Shown piece by piece: positions 1 to 8,002 of a stretch of DNA of 64,000 nt. The DNA is from an uncultured Propionibacteriaceae bacterium. Its GTDB lineage: Bacteria > Actinomycetota > Actinomycetes > Propionibacteriales > Propionibacteriaceae. Position numbers and translations under genes: made by a program. The DNA is taken from contig CALCKT010000012.1 of NCBI GenBank assembly GCA_937965785.1, positions 62,001 to 126,000 of the forward strand, in the 5' to 3' direction. Every line of letters starts with the position of its first letter. Positions within the stretch are counted from its first letter, which is position 1. Below the pieces are notes generated by a model, which was given only the letters and a program-made list of their open reading frames with translations, made no database searches and was not told where the DNA came from.

Positions 1-586
1 CACCGATCTCCTTCAGCTCGTCCTTGCCGTCGTCGGAGGTGAGGAATTTCAGCAGCGCGACGAGGTCCTTGAGGTCGAGCAGCGGCAGGCCGTTGTTGTC
101 GGCGTAGTAGAACACCAACCCGAGGGAGCTCTCCTGCACCTCGTTGAGTCCCAGCACCTTCGACAGCAGGATCGGGCCGAACGACGAGATCGTCGCCCGC
201 ACCGGAATGCCGGTGCCCTGCCCGCCGAGCGCCAGGAACTCGCAGGGAGCGGCCTTCGCCTCCCAGGGCTGCCCCTGCGCCTCGACCCGCGCGGCCAGTT
301 TCTCGCTCGCCACCCCGGGGGAGGCCATGCCGGACAGATCACCCTTGATGTCGGCGGCGAAGACGGGCACACCCGCCTTGCTGAGGGCCTCGGCCATCAG
401 CTGGAGGGTTTTGGTCTTGCCGGTGCCCGTGGCTCCGGCGACGAGCCCGTGCCGGTTGAACATCGACAGCGGAATGCGGATGGGGGCCTCGACGACGGGG
501 GCGCCGTCCATCAGCACACCCAGTTGTACCGCGTCGCCTTCGAACCCGTATCCGGCCTGAATCATTGCCACCAGTTCTTCACTCAC
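1..586 (-). CDS. HerA-like (DUF853) ATPase, N-terminal part
   Basis: The gene runs off the left edge, so only about 195 N-terminal residues are visible. They contain a Walker A motif in GLVAGATGTGKTKT, followed by VFAADIKGDLSG. Both are typical of the HerA-like helicase/DUF853 (YjgR-type) ATPases, which are hexameric DNA-translocase-like proteins of unclear cellular role. I chose the GTG at 586 (V-SEELVAMIQ), which is preceded by a weak GGGG; an internal ATG seven codons later is possible. The family is clear from the P-loop region, but the C-terminal half lies outside the window. Confidence 0.8.
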   Translation of the reverse strand, partial: MSEELVAMIQAGYGFEGDAVQLGVLMDGAPVVEAPIRIPLSMFNRHGLVAGATGTGKTKTLQLMAEALSKAGVPVFAADIKGDLSGMASPGVASEKLAARVEAQGQPWEAKAAPCEFLALGGQGTGIPVRATISSFGPILLSKVLGLNEVQESSLGLVFYYADNNGLPLLDLKDLVALLKFLTSDDGKDELKEIG

Positions 587-686
587 ACCCCTAGCCTGCC
601 ATCTATCTGCGCTTCTCATGGGAGGCGCGTTGTCCGGGTTGTACGCCGATGGGCCGATTGTCACGGAGGGTGGCTAAACTGACCGA

Positions 687-980
687 GTGATCTTCAAGCG
701 TGTCGGCGATTCCCGCCCCTACCCGGACCACGGCTATGTCCAGAAGCAGTGGGCCGCCATCGCTCCGCACCAGGTGCGGCTGGATGAGCTGGTCACGACG
801 AAGCGCACCCTTGATCTCGAGGCCCTGCTGGAGGAGGACTCCACCTTCTACGGCGACCTTTTCGCACATGTCGTCTCCTGGCGCGGCGATCTGTACCTGG
901 AGGACGGCCTGCACCGCGCCCTGCGTGCCGCGCTGCAGCAACGCCAGACGATGCACGCCCGCGTGTTGGAACTCTCGTGA
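687..980 (+). CDS. Conserved actinobacterial protein of 97 residues
   Basis: A small soluble protein starting at GTG 687 (MIFKRVGDSRPYP). It carries the conserved stretch RLDELVTTKRTLDLEALL and a C-terminal LYLEDGLHRALRAALQQR. I recognise this as a widespread actinobacterial family, sometimes annotated as VapB-like without good support, that commonly sits before a LytR_C protein, as it does here (11 bases apart). No catalytic motif or membrane segment is visible. The function is unknown; I see no partner toxin, so I do not call it an antitoxin. Confidence 0.75.
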   Translation: MIFKRVGDSRPYPDHGYVQKQWAAIAPHQVRLDELVTTKRTLDLEALLEEDSTFYGDLFAHVVSWRGDLYLEDGLHRALRAALQQRQTMHARVLELS

Positions 981-991
981 AAGCCTGAGAC

Positions 992-1504
992 GTGCGCGCC
1001 TTTCGACTCCTCGCCACCCCGGCCCTGCTGATCGGTTTGCTCATCTTCCTGATCTGGGGGGCGAACCTGGGGTGGAACGCCTTGACCGCGCCGCTTCCCA
1101 GTCCACCGCCGACCCCGTGCGTCAACCAGCAGGTGAGCACGATCACCCCGAAACAGGTCACGGTCCTGGTCTACAACGGCGGTTTCACCAGCGGCTTGGG
1201 GTCGAAGGTCGGGCAGGCGCTGAAGACGGCGGGATTCGAGGTGGCGAAGACCACCAACACCAAGGAACGCATCACGAAGACCATCATCCGCAGCGGTGAG
1301 AACAACACCGACGCGGCGAAACTGGTCGCCAGCTACCTGATTGACCCAACCCTGGAGACCGATTCCCGGGTCGACGGCACCGTCGACGTTCTGGTCGGTT
1401 CCGATTTCGCGGGCCTGACGGAATCCGGCCTGACCGAGGTCCCGGTCGAGTCCGGCACCATCTGCCTGGCCCCGAGCCCGTCCCCCTCCGCGCTTCCCAG
1501 CTGA
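992..1504 (+). CDS. LytR C-terminal domain membrane protein
   Basis: A 170-residue protein starting at GTG 992. It has one N-terminal membrane segment (about residues 7-25, LLATPALLIGLLIFLIWG), a Pro-rich linker and a LytR_C-like domain (about residues 48-130) with the hallmark VLVYNGGFTSGLGSKV. The C-terminus is a low-complexity SPSPSALPS tail. LytR_C domains accompany cell-envelope proteins in actinobacteria; this one lacks the LCP phosphotransferase domain, so it is probably an envelope accessory protein outside the membrane. It lies 11 bases downstream of the 97-residue gene and is probably co-transcribed with it. Confidence 0.8.
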   Translation: MRAFRLLATPALLIGLLIFLIWGANLGWNALTAPLPSPPPTPCVNQQVSTITPKQVTVLVYNGGFTSGLGSKVGQALKTAGFEVAKTTNTKERITKTIIRSGENNTDAAKLVASYLIDPTLETDSRVDGTVDVLVGSDFAGLTESGLTEVPVESGTICLAPSPSPSALPS

Positions 1505-1628
1505 AAACCTGCCCCCGCATCACTTTGTTCCAGGGCGCGAACGGTGCTGCACAACCGGGTTTCCCGCACCAGAGCAGCAACCCCGGAACACGCTCGCCGG
1601 TTGTCGGGTCAAAGCCGGAACGGGCCGC

Positions 1629-2285
1629 TCAGTCGTCGGCCCATCCCGCGTCGTGCACCTTGATCGCGACCTGGACGCGGTTGGTCAGGCCGAGCTTGTC
1701 GAAGATCTGAGTCACGACGCCCTTGACAGTGGCGAGGCTGAGGTAGTGCCGGGCCGAGATCTCGGCATTTGTCATTCCCCGCCCGATCGCGATCGCGACC
1801 TCTTTCTCCCGGGCGTTCAGGACGGCCAGGTCGGCCCGCGCGTCCTCCCGACGGGGATCGCCCCGGTGCCGGGTCGCTGCCGCGATGACCTGGGACACCA
1901 CGCTGGGTGAGAGGGTGTGCTCCCCCGCCGCGACCTGTTTGATGGCCTCCAGCATCCGGTCGGGCGGGGTGTCCTTGAGCAGGAAGCCCGCGGCCCCGGC
2001 TGCCAAGGCCCGCAGCACCGCGTCGTCGGAGTCGAAGGTGGTCAAGATCACCACCCGCGGCGCGTCCTTGTGGGCCATGAGCTCCTCGGTCGCCGTCAGC
2101 CCGTCCTTGCCCGGCATGCGGATGTCCATGAGCAGCACGTCGGGCCGGTGTTCGGCCACCAGGGCCGCCGCCTCGGAACCGTCGCTGCCCTCGCCGACGA
2201 AATCGACTCCCTCGTGTCCCCCAAGCATCAGCTTGAGACCGGCCCGGACCAGGGGATCATCGTCGATCAGCACCACCCTCACCAT
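1629..2285 (-). CDS. NarL/LuxR-family response regulator
   Basis: The N-terminal receiver domain carries the acidic pocket LIDDD and phosphoacceptor Asp54 (LLMDIRMPG), with a conserved Lys in FLLKD. The C-terminal LuxR-type helix-turn-helix has LNAREKEVAIAIGRGMTNAEI. About 218 residues is normal for the family. The ATG at 2285 overlaps the end of the kinase gene, so the pair is translationally coupled; a start three codons upstream (2294) is possible. It is the cytoplasmic output partner of the kinase, and the divergent ABC transporter is the obvious candidate target (inference). Confidence 0.92.
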   Translation of the reverse strand: MVRVVLIDDDPLVRAGLKLMLGGHEGVDFVGEGSDGSEAAALVAEHRPDVLLMDIRMPGKDGLTATEELMAHKDAPRVVILTTFDSDDAVLRALAAGAAGFLLKDTPPDRMLEAIKQVAAGEHTLSPSVVSQVIAAATRHRGDPRREDARADLAVLNAREKEVAIAIGRGMTNAEISARHYLSLATVKGVVTQIFDKLGLTNRVQVAIKVHDAGWADD

Positions 2286-3466
2286 GGCATCCACGCCTCC
2301 AATTGAAAAACTTCGTCCCGGATTCCGTGCTCGATCCAGCCGCCGACGAGACCCGTCCGCTCGGCCAGCCCGAGTAGACCATAGCCGCCTCCGGGGACGG
2401 CGGCGCCGCGTCCGTTCACCGGGTTGCGCAGCTCGATCCGCAGGCCGGAGTCAGGGTCGCCGCTGAGCCGCACCTCGACCTTGGTTCCCGGCGCGTGCTT
2501 GCGGGCATTGGTGAGCCCCTCCTGCACGATCCGGTAGGCGTGGCGGCTCACCGCGGGCGAGAGCCCCTCCAGGGCCACGCCGCTGAACTCGATCCGCAGC
2601 CCGGCAGCCCGGTTGTCGGCAATGAGGCCCGGCAGGTCGGCGAGGGTGGGCTGCGGCCGGTCCCCGTCCTGCCCCCGCAGCGACCCGAGGACGCCCCGCA
2701 ACTCGGTCAGCGCCAGGTTGGCGTTCTCCCGGATGGTCTCGGCGATCTCGTGGGTCTGCTGGGGGCTGAGGTCGTCCCGGTAGGCCAGCGCCCCGGAGTA
2801 CATGCTGACCAGCGAGATCCGGTGGGCCAGCACGTCGTGCATCTCCCGGGCGATGCGCTGGCGTTCGGCGGCCTGCCCCTGGGCGACCCGCAGCTGCTGC
2901 TCCCGTTCGGCCTGCTCCACCTGGGCCCGCATCGAAGCGATCAACTCCCGACGGGCCCCGGTGTACATGCCGATCGCCACCAGCACCGCCGTGTAGAGCA
3001 GCAACACCCCGCCGCCGACGATCAGAGTCCACGGCTCCTGCAGCGGTGCGTCGCCCACCCGCAGGTCCGTGACCGCGGGCAGCCCCAGACCCCGCCGAAC
3101 CGGGTCGGACAAGATTTGGAACCCGATGAAGACGGCCCCGGCCGGGAGGATCTCCTTCCACCGCCGCCGGGTACACAGGCTGGCGACCCCCCAGGACGAG
3201 AAGCCGCCCAGCGTGACCGTGACCGAGCTCAGCACGCTCAGCGACACCACCACCAGCATCGGGGCCCGCCTCCGGAACCGGATCAGCACCACGGCGGCGA
3301 TCACACCGAGGAGCTCGAGGACCAGGAAGTTGTGGAAGGCCGGGGGCAGCTCCCGGGACAGGTCCTGACCCACCAGGGGCGCGGCGAACGACGGCAGCAG
3401 CCAGCTGAGAGCCAGCAGGTAGCGCCAGGTCAGCGCCCACGTGCCGAGTCGGTATTCGGAGGTCAC
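2279..3466 (-). CDS. Sensor histidine kinase (HisKA_3 type)
   Basis: A 395-residue membrane kinase. Several hydrophobic segments occupy roughly residues 15-170, then a coiled linker, then the HisKA_3 dimerisation helix with phospho-acceptor His210 in AREMHDVLAHRISL, and a HATPase_c domain ending near GGGYGLLGLAERTGLVGG. This is the NarX/DesK-like architecture of actinobacterial kinases. It is the first gene of a kinase-regulator operon and is divergent from an ABC-2 transporter, a common layout for antibiotic- or envelope-stress sensing. The signal is not identifiable from sequence. Confidence 0.92.
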   Translation of the reverse strand: MTSEYRLGTWALTWRYLLALSWLLPSFAAPLVGQDLSRELPPAFHNFLVLELLGVIAAVVLIRFRRRAPMLVVVSLSVLSSVTVTLGGFSSWGVASLCTRRRWKEILPAGAVFIGFQILSDPVRRGLGLPAVTDLRVGDAPLQEPWTLIVGGGVLLLYTAVLVAIGMYTGARRELIASMRAQVEQAEREQQLRVAQGQAAERQRIAREMHDVLAHRISLVSMYSGALAYRDDLSPQQTHEIAETIRENANLALTELRGVLGSLRGQDGDRPQPTLADLPGLIADNRAAGLRIEFSGVALEGLSPAVSRHAYRIVQEGLTNARKHAPGTKVEVRLSGDPDSGLRIELRNPVNGRGAAVPGGGYGLLGLAERTGLVGGWIEHGIRDEVFQLEAWMPW

Positions 3467-3595
3467 GGCTTCACCCTAGGCAATACCCCGTGGCTGTTCC
3501 GCCAATCGAAAGTCGAAACCTCGCCGACTTCAGTCGCCACAACACCAGACCTTCACCCGTGGCACCAGCCCAGCTGGCCCGGGTTGGCTGAAGCC

Positions 3596-4318
3596 ATGAT
3601 CACCTTCCGAAACCTCACCAAACGCTATGGCGACGTTCTCGCCGTCGACGACATCAGTTTCACTGTCGAGGCGGGAAGCATCACCGGTTTCCTCGGCCCC
3701 AACGGCGCCGGCAAATCCACCGCCATGCGGTGCCTCACCGGGCTCGCCTTCCCCACCGCGGGCGAGGCCCTGATCGACGGGCGCCGCTACCGCGACATCC
3801 CCAACCCGAGCACCCAGGTCGGTGTCCTGCTGGACGCCTCCGCCCAGCACCCCGGACGCACCGGACGCGAAACGATCCGGACCACGGCCACCGCCATGGG
3901 GGTACCCCGGTCCCGGGTGGACGAGGTCATCGAACTCGCCGGGCTCACCGCCGCGGAGGCCCGCAAACGGGTCGGCGCCTACTCGCTGGGAATGAGGCAG
4001 CGTCTCGGCATCGCCCAGGCCTTCCTCGGTTCGCCCCGGGTGCTGATCCTGGACGAACCGGCCAACGGCCTCGACCCCCAGGGCATCCACTGGATGCGCA
4101 CCGTGCTGCGCCGTTTCGCCGATGCCGGTGGTGCCGTCCTGCTCAGCTCCCACCTGCTCCACGAGGTGCAGCAGATCGCCGACCGCATCGTCATGATCGG
4201 CCACGGCAGGATCCTCGCGGAGGGCAGCATCGCCGACCTGACCGCCGACGGCGCCAACCTCGAAACCACCTTCCTCAACCTCACCACCAACACCGCTCGC
4301 GGAGGAGTCTTCGTATGA
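3596..4318 (+). CDS. ABC transporter ATP-binding protein (ABC-2 type)
   Basis: A 240-residue nucleotide-binding subunit starting at ATG 3596. It has Walker A (GPNGAGKST), a signature region written YSLGMRQRLG in place of LSGGQ, Walker B (VLILDEPANGLD) and the switch His in LLSSHLLHEV. The LGMRQRLG signature is typical of the bacitracin/lantibiotic-resistance subgroup. It energises the membrane protein encoded next, whose start overlaps its stop by 4 bases. The divergent two-component system is a likely regulator (inference). Confidence 0.92.
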   Translation: MITFRNLTKRYGDVLAVDDISFTVEAGSITGFLGPNGAGKSTAMRCLTGLAFPTAGEALIDGRRYRDIPNPSTQVGVLLDASAQHPGRTGRETIRTTATAMGVPRSRVDEVIELAGLTAAEARKRVGAYSLGMRQRLGIAQAFLGSPRVLILDEPANGLDPQGIHWMRTVLRRFADAGGAVLLSSHLLHEVQQIADRIVMIGHGRILAEGSIADLTADGANLETTFLNLTTNTARGGVFV

Positions 4319-5097
4319 CCACCATCACCTTCCCCACCCAGGTTCGCTTCGGCAACCTCGTCAAGGCGGAGTCCCGCAAATATGTGAACACCCGGGCGGC
4401 ACTCGTGCTCTCGATCCTCACGGCCGCGGCCCTGGCCCTGGCCACCATCGGGGCCATCGCCACCTACCCCGAGCTGATCAAGGCCGCCACCGGAACCGAC
4501 CTGCTGTTCCTTCCGCTGACCGTGACCTCGATACTCACCGCCGTCATCGTCATCCTGCCGGTCACCTCCGAATGGACCCAGCGTGGGGCCCTGACCACCT
4601 TCGTGGTCGAACCCCGCCGGGAACGCGTCGTCGCGGCGAAGGCCCTCGTCTCGCTCGGGGTGACCCTCGCGGTGTGGATGGCCTGCCAGCTGTCGTGGGT
4701 GGTGTTCAACGCCGCCGGTGCCGCGGTGCACGGCCTTGAGGCCTCCTGGGAGTTCCACTGGGCGCGCTGGTTCGAGTTCATCGGGGTCTTCCTGCTCGAC
4801 GTGACCGTGGCCTTCACCCTGGCGTTGCTGCTGCGCAACACCGCCCTGACGGTCGCGGTCTTCCTGGCCGGCCCCATCATGCTGGAGACGCTTGGTCTGT
4901 TCGGCGAGATCCCGGCGAAGGTCGCCTCCTGGCTCAAGACCCCCGGGGTGAGCCTGCAAAAAATCTTCTCGGCACAAGCGGGCGGACAGACCCCGGAGGC
5001 AACACTGTGGGGTCAGTTCACCGTGGGCGCCGTCGTCTGGATCGTCGTCCCGTTCGCCATCGGGCTGTGGCTGAACCACCGCGCCGAAGCGAAATAG
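4315..5097 (+). CDS. ABC-2 type permease subunit
   Basis: A 260-residue integral membrane protein with about six hydrophobic segments (for example residues 27-50, 62-82, 115-138, 160-180, 185-205 and 230-250). It starts at ATG 4315 inside the end of the ATPase gene (ATGA overlap) and has a soluble N-terminal stretch. With the ATPase it forms a two-component ABC-2 exporter. The substrate is unknown; the kinase-regulator neighbours favour drug or antimicrobial peptide efflux (inference). A strong terminator follows 16 bases after the stop. Confidence 0.88.
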   Translation: MTTITFPTQVRFGNLVKAESRKYVNTRAALVLSILTAAALALATIGAIATYPELIKAATGTDLLFLPLTVTSILTAVIVILPVTSEWTQRGALTTFVVEPRRERVVAAKALVSLGVTLAVWMACQLSWVVFNAAGAAVHGLEASWEFHWARWFEFIGVFLLDVTVAFTLALLLRNTALTVAVFLAGPIMLETLGLFGEIPAKVASWLKTPGVSLQKIFSAQAGGQTPEATLWGQFTVGAVVWIVVPFAIGLWLNHRAEAK

Positions 5098-5113
5098 TCC
5101 CCCATCCCCGCAG

Positions 5114-5151
5114 CAGGTGGTCCCGGGCCGGTACCCGGGACCACCTGTTTT
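5114..5151 (+). terminator. Rho-independent terminator after the ABC-2 operon
   Basis: A perfect 14-bp inverted repeat, CAGGTGGTCCCGGG (5114-5127) and CCCGGGACCACCTG (5134-5147), encloses a 6-base loop and is followed by TTTT. It ends the ABC transporter operon. Confidence 0.93.
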
Positions 5152-5243
5152 CGCGTTCGTGCGCTCGGCCGGGGCGGGTATGGATCCGTTTCGCCGCACC
5201 ATTCCTCAATGAGGCCGGTTTCCTCGTAGATGCCGACCCTGGC

Positions 5244-5756
5244 TCATCCTGACTGTTGGCCAGCCCCGCCGTCGCGTAAGCGGCTGAGGACTTCGAGATC
5301 GTGCTTATCCTCGGGACGTGGATCGTAGCCATTTCTCAATTCACGCAGCCGCTCGGCGGTGCCGACGATGACCGGCGCTCCATCGATCGCTCCCCTCGTG
5401 CGGGCGACGGCCGGATGTGTGAATACCGCGTCCTCAAAGCCTTGTTGGACACCATCCCCGTTGGGCCGGATGACCATGGGATGCACGTCGACCCTTCCGT
5501 GTTCGGAGGCGAGTTCGATCCGGATCGGCAGCCAGTCCGTCACCGGCTCGTAACCACGCGACGCCAGCCACTCGATCAAATCGGGCACAACATCGGCGTC
5601 CACGAAGACATCAAGGTCCCCGTGCTCACGGGTTTGCCGTCCCACCAGCGCATCGACACCCCAACCGCCGTTGACTTGATAGACGGTCTCTCTTTCCGTC
5701 AGCCAACCGATGATGGTCAAGACCTCGCTCGCAGGCGTGGTGGATGCATGAACCAT
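5244..5756 (-). CDS. Aminoglycoside/lincosamide nucleotidyltransferase-like protein
   Basis: A protein of about 170 residues with the nucleotidyltransferase core GGWGVDALVGRQTREHGDLDV followed by FVDAD, the metal-binding pattern of the ANT(2'')/Lnu superfamily, and the later motif KHDLEVL. The ATG at 5756 is preferred because GGAGG sits 8 bases upstream; a GTG at 5765 is also in frame. Members adenylylate aminoglycosides or lincosamides, but many chromosomal homologues have no proven drug substrate. Resistance is therefore only a possibility. It stands alone between the ABC operon and the toxin-antitoxin pairs. Confidence 0.78.
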   Translation of the reverse strand: MVHASTTPASEVLTIIGWLTERETVYQVNGGWGVDALVGRQTREHGDLDVFVDADVVPDLIEWLASRGYEPVTDWLPIRIELASEHGRVDVHPMVIRPNGDGVQQGFEDAVFTHPAVARTRGAIDGAPVIVGTAERLRELRNGYDPRPEDKHDLEVLSRLRDGGAGQQSG

Positions 5757-6035
5757 ATGAGACACCTCCCTCCCTCCGGGCTGGGATGACCCGGCCGAAT
5801 TTTCCAGTCAGGTCGTCTACTGTCAACCCGCTCAACCATTGACGGCTTGGCGGATCCTCCTGGACATCTTGATACGAGACAAGGCGCCGCACGTACAGCA
5901 CACCGAGAGCCAGACTGCCATTCCCCCGGCCCGTCAGTGAACGAAGGGGCAACCCCTGCTCCCCATGCCGCCCCTGAGCGGACACCGCAACGCCCCGGAT
6001 GCCTAACTTTCCGGGACGTGACCCCGCGGTCCTCG

Positions 6036-6461
6036 TCACAGAGCGCGCCGCCAGGTGAGTCCGGGAAACCGGGCGAATCCCGCGTCCATGGTGATGAAGG
6101 TGGCGCCGGCCTCAATGGCCATGGCCGCCAGATAGGCGTCGGGAACCACGTTGCCACGCGCCCCGAGGTTCCGGCACAGGCTCTCGAAGATGCGCCAATG
6201 CTCCCGCCCTGGGCGGATGCGGACCGCCGACGGGGCGCTCAACACCGTCTGACAGAAGTCCAGCGCCACCTGCGGCGGAGTCGGTTCGCGGTAGACCCGG
6301 TGGTTCGTCACGATTCGCAGAAAACCCGACAAGATCAGCTCGGACACCCCGAAGGGTTCGTCGGCGGTTAGCGCAGCCGTGAGCCACGCGTGGTGTTCCG
6401 CGAACCGCGGGGACTCCGGCCGGTGCGCGTAGATGAACAGGTTGACGTCAGCGAGCAGCAC
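6036..6461 (-). CDS. VapC-type PIN-domain toxin
   Basis: A 141-residue PIN domain protein. The acidic residues expected for Mg-dependent RNase activity are visible: Asp5 (LLADVNLFIYA), the Glu of SELILSGFLRIV, the Asp in VVPDAYLAAMA, and FITMDAGFARF. The variant TNHRVYREPTPP is typical of the TA-VapC subgroup found in actinobacteria. The GTG start at 6461 overlaps the end of the antitoxin gene by 14 bases. It probably cleaves a specific RNA when the antitoxin is degraded. Confidence 0.88.
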   Translation of the reverse strand: MLLADVNLFIYAHRPESPRFAEHHAWLTAALTADEPFGVSELILSGFLRIVTNHRVYREPTPPQVALDFCQTVLSAPSAVRIRPGREHWRIFESLCRNLGARGNVVPDAYLAAMAIEAGATFITMDAGFARFPGLTWRRAL

Positions 6462-6702
6462 GATCGTCTTCGCCGAGAAGCGCTGCGAGGGCGTCCTTGT
6501 CCTCGAGGTCGACGCCCGGCTTCAACCCGCTGCCGCCGAAGGTGGGCAGGGTGACCTCACGGCGTGGCCCGGCCTGCTCAGCGAGTGAAACCTGTAGGGC
6601 GTCGGAGACCACCTCGCTCAAGGTCCTTCCCTGACGGGCCGCCCGCTCCTTGGCCCGGCGCAGCAGTTCATCGTCCAGATTCACCGTGGTGCGCATGATC
6701 AC
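6448..6702 (-). CDS. VapB-type antitoxin (ribbon-helix-helix)
   Basis: An 84-residue protein beginning MRTTVNLDDELLRRAKERAA, a ribbon-helix-helix DNA-binding domain, with a C-terminal region (about residues 50-84) expected to wrap the toxin. I take the GTG at 6702 because AGGTG lies 9 bases upstream; the ATG two codons later is an alternative. It precedes and overlaps the PIN toxin gene. Such pairs usually repress their own promoter, and the short AT-rich stretch just upstream (about 6697-6720) is the likely promoter. Confidence 0.87.
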   Translation of the reverse strand: MIMRTTVNLDDELLRRAKERAARQGRTLSEVVSDALQVSLAEQAGPRREVTLPTFGGSGLKPGVDLEDKDALAALLGEDDRAAR

Positions 6703-6967
6703 ATTTTATCGTCACCTCATTGCATCAAGATGCGCGCGGGCACGGCCCGAAGAACCCCGACCGTAGGCTCATCGCCAATCAGAAAAGAACCACCGCCACG
6801 ACATTGAACTCCTCCGGAACGCCGGGGTCCCGGTGGCAGGCGGCGCCCTCCCGGTCAGGGATGCGGCGTGGGTGGACACCCATCCGGTCGCCACACACCC
6901 GCGCCACCCCGGGGAGGTTGGAATCACCGGGGCACCCGCCCTCCAGTGCTGGTGGTACTTTTGAATC

Positions 6968-7207
6968 ATGAGTACCACATTCGAGCTTCGCATGGGAGAC
7001 CGGGGCAGGGTGGTGCTGCCCGCGGCGCTCCGGGAAGAACTGGGTCTGCGGCAGGGGGACGTGCTCTCGGTCACCCTGGAGGGCGGCCAGCTCGTCGCGT
7101 CCACGCCCCGTGCGGCCTTGGATCGGGTGCGGGCACGGGTCCGCGGAACCGGGGTCGTCGAGGAACTCCTTGAGGACCGCCGTCGGCAGGCCGAAGCCGA
7201 GCAGTGA
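6968..7207 (+). CDS. AbrB/MazE-type antitoxin
   Basis: A 79-residue protein with a swapped-hairpin AbrB domain: MGDRGRVVLPAALREELGLRQGD (about residues 9-31) is the signature of SpoVT/AbrB-like DNA-binding antitoxins. A charged C-terminal helix (RRRQAEAEQ) would contact the toxin. It overlaps the next gene at TGATG, the usual antitoxin-first coupling. It is oriented opposite to the VapBC pair beside it. Confidence 0.87.
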   Translation: MSTTFELRMGDRGRVVLPAALREELGLRQGDVLSVTLEGGQLVASTPRAALDRVRARVRGTGVVEELLEDRRRQAEAEQ

Positions 7208-7566
7208 TGGTGGTCCTGGACGCATCGGCCCTGCTGGCCTGGTTCGGTGGCGAACCGGGATCCGATCAGGTCGAACAACACACGCCCTGCTGCTGTAGCA
7301 CCGCGAACTGGGCCGAGGTCGTCCAGAAACTCACCGCCCGAGGGGTCGGGCTGGGTGACATCCGTTCGGCGGTCTCACTGCTGGGGCTGGTCCTCGAACC
7401 CGTGACCACCGAGGACGCCGAAACGGCCGCAACGCTGTGGCAGGACCACCCCACGCTGAGCCTGGGAGACCGACTCTGCCTCGCCCTCGGCCACCGCCTC
7501 GCCGTCCCGGTCCTGACCGCCGACCGCGCCTGGGGCGACCAGCCCCCGATCGTCCAGATCCGCTGA
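7207..7566 (+). CDS. PIN-domain toxin of the AbrB-PIN pair
   Basis: A PIN protein of about 119 residues: VVLDASALLAWFGGE (first Asp and the downstream Glu), NWAEVVQKL, LGDRLCLALGHRL and VLTADRAW supply the four acidic positions of the active site. The ATG at 7207 shares a base with the antitoxin stop; a GTG one codon upstream is possible. It is probably an RNase toxin. A run of three cysteines (PCCCS, near residue 28) is unusual for a PIN domain but lies away from the catalytic motifs. Confidence 0.87.
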   Translation: MVVLDASALLAWFGGEPGSDQVEQHTPCCCSTANWAEVVQKLTARGVGLGDIRSAVSLLGLVLEPVTTEDAETAATLWQDHPTLSLGDRLCLALGHRLAVPVLTADRAWGDQPPIVQIR

Positions 7567-7884
7567 CCCGGCAAGCAAGGTCACCGGGTATTGCCCACCA
7601 GTACAAGGGTTCCTCGAACTGGCGCTTCGGACTTGGGCGTGAGGCCGGTGGTGAGCGTGCCGACGGGGTGTGGAAGGGCCGAGGTCCTCAAGAAAGCGAC
7701 GACCCCGGCAACGCTTTGATGACCACGGCGGGCTTTGCCAGCTCCTTGGGTTGGGCGGCCGGCGCTGGCGTCCCAGCGACCTTTCCGACGAGCCCAAAGC
7801 GCACACCCCGAACCCGACGACCCGTTGATATTGACCGCCATTATCATTTAGGATCTCGGGCAGATCACGGAAAGGAGGTGTCCC
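7567..7884 (+). other. Promoter region of the RiPP operon
   Basis: A 318-base stretch with no convincing gene. Its last 60 bases become AT-rich and hold a possible -35 (TTGATA, 7825-7830), the palindrome described at 7832-7846, and a very strong ribosome binding site AAAGGAGGTG (7871-7880) directed at the precursor gene. I could not place a good -10 element. Nothing recognisable is seen between 7567 and 7800. Confidence 0.5.
7832..7846. promoter_or_regulatory. Candidate Fur-family (Zur/Fur-like) operator of the RiPP operon
   Basis: The 15-mer here, read on the minus strand, is TGATAATGGCGGTCA. Aligned with the minus-strand reading of the palindrome at 20116-20130 (TGATAACCGCTATCA), 11 of 15 positions match, including both outer triplets. 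The frame fits the 7-1-7 dyad bound by Fur-family regulators such as Zur and Fur. It lies about 40 bases before the precursor start, where a repressor would block transcription. Identification of the regulator is inference. Confidence 0.5.
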
Positions 7885-7995
7885 ATGAACCAAGATCTGA
7901 CGTTTGAGATCGTCGCGCCGCAGTGCGGCAGCGCCTCCGTGGCGCATCCAACCTGCTCGAACGCCCTCGTCGAAGACCTCTTCGGCGACGAGTGA
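7885..7995 (+). CDS. Probable RiPP precursor peptide (36 residues)
   Basis: A very short gene, read by me from the ATG at 7885, with a near-perfect ribosome binding site (AAAGGAGGTG). The peptide starts MNQDLTFEIVAPQ, has a middle segment CGSASVAHPTCS (residues 14-25) holding two Cys, three Ser, one Thr and a His, and ends in an acidic NALVEDLFGDE tail. Cys, Ser and Thr are the residues that YcaO cyclodehydratases turn into azolines, and the modification genes follow directly. Where leader and core divide is unclear; the acidic C-terminus could be a follower or part of the product. It resembles no precursor family I can name. Confidence 0.75.
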   Translation: MNQDLTFEIVAPQCGSASVAHPTCSNALVEDLFGDE

Positions 7996-8002
7996 CCACG
8001 AC

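Noticed and set aside
5244..5756. Calling the nucleotidyltransferase a proven aminoglycoside-resistance gene.
   Set aside because: Only the family core is visible and many chromosomal members have other or unknown substrates.
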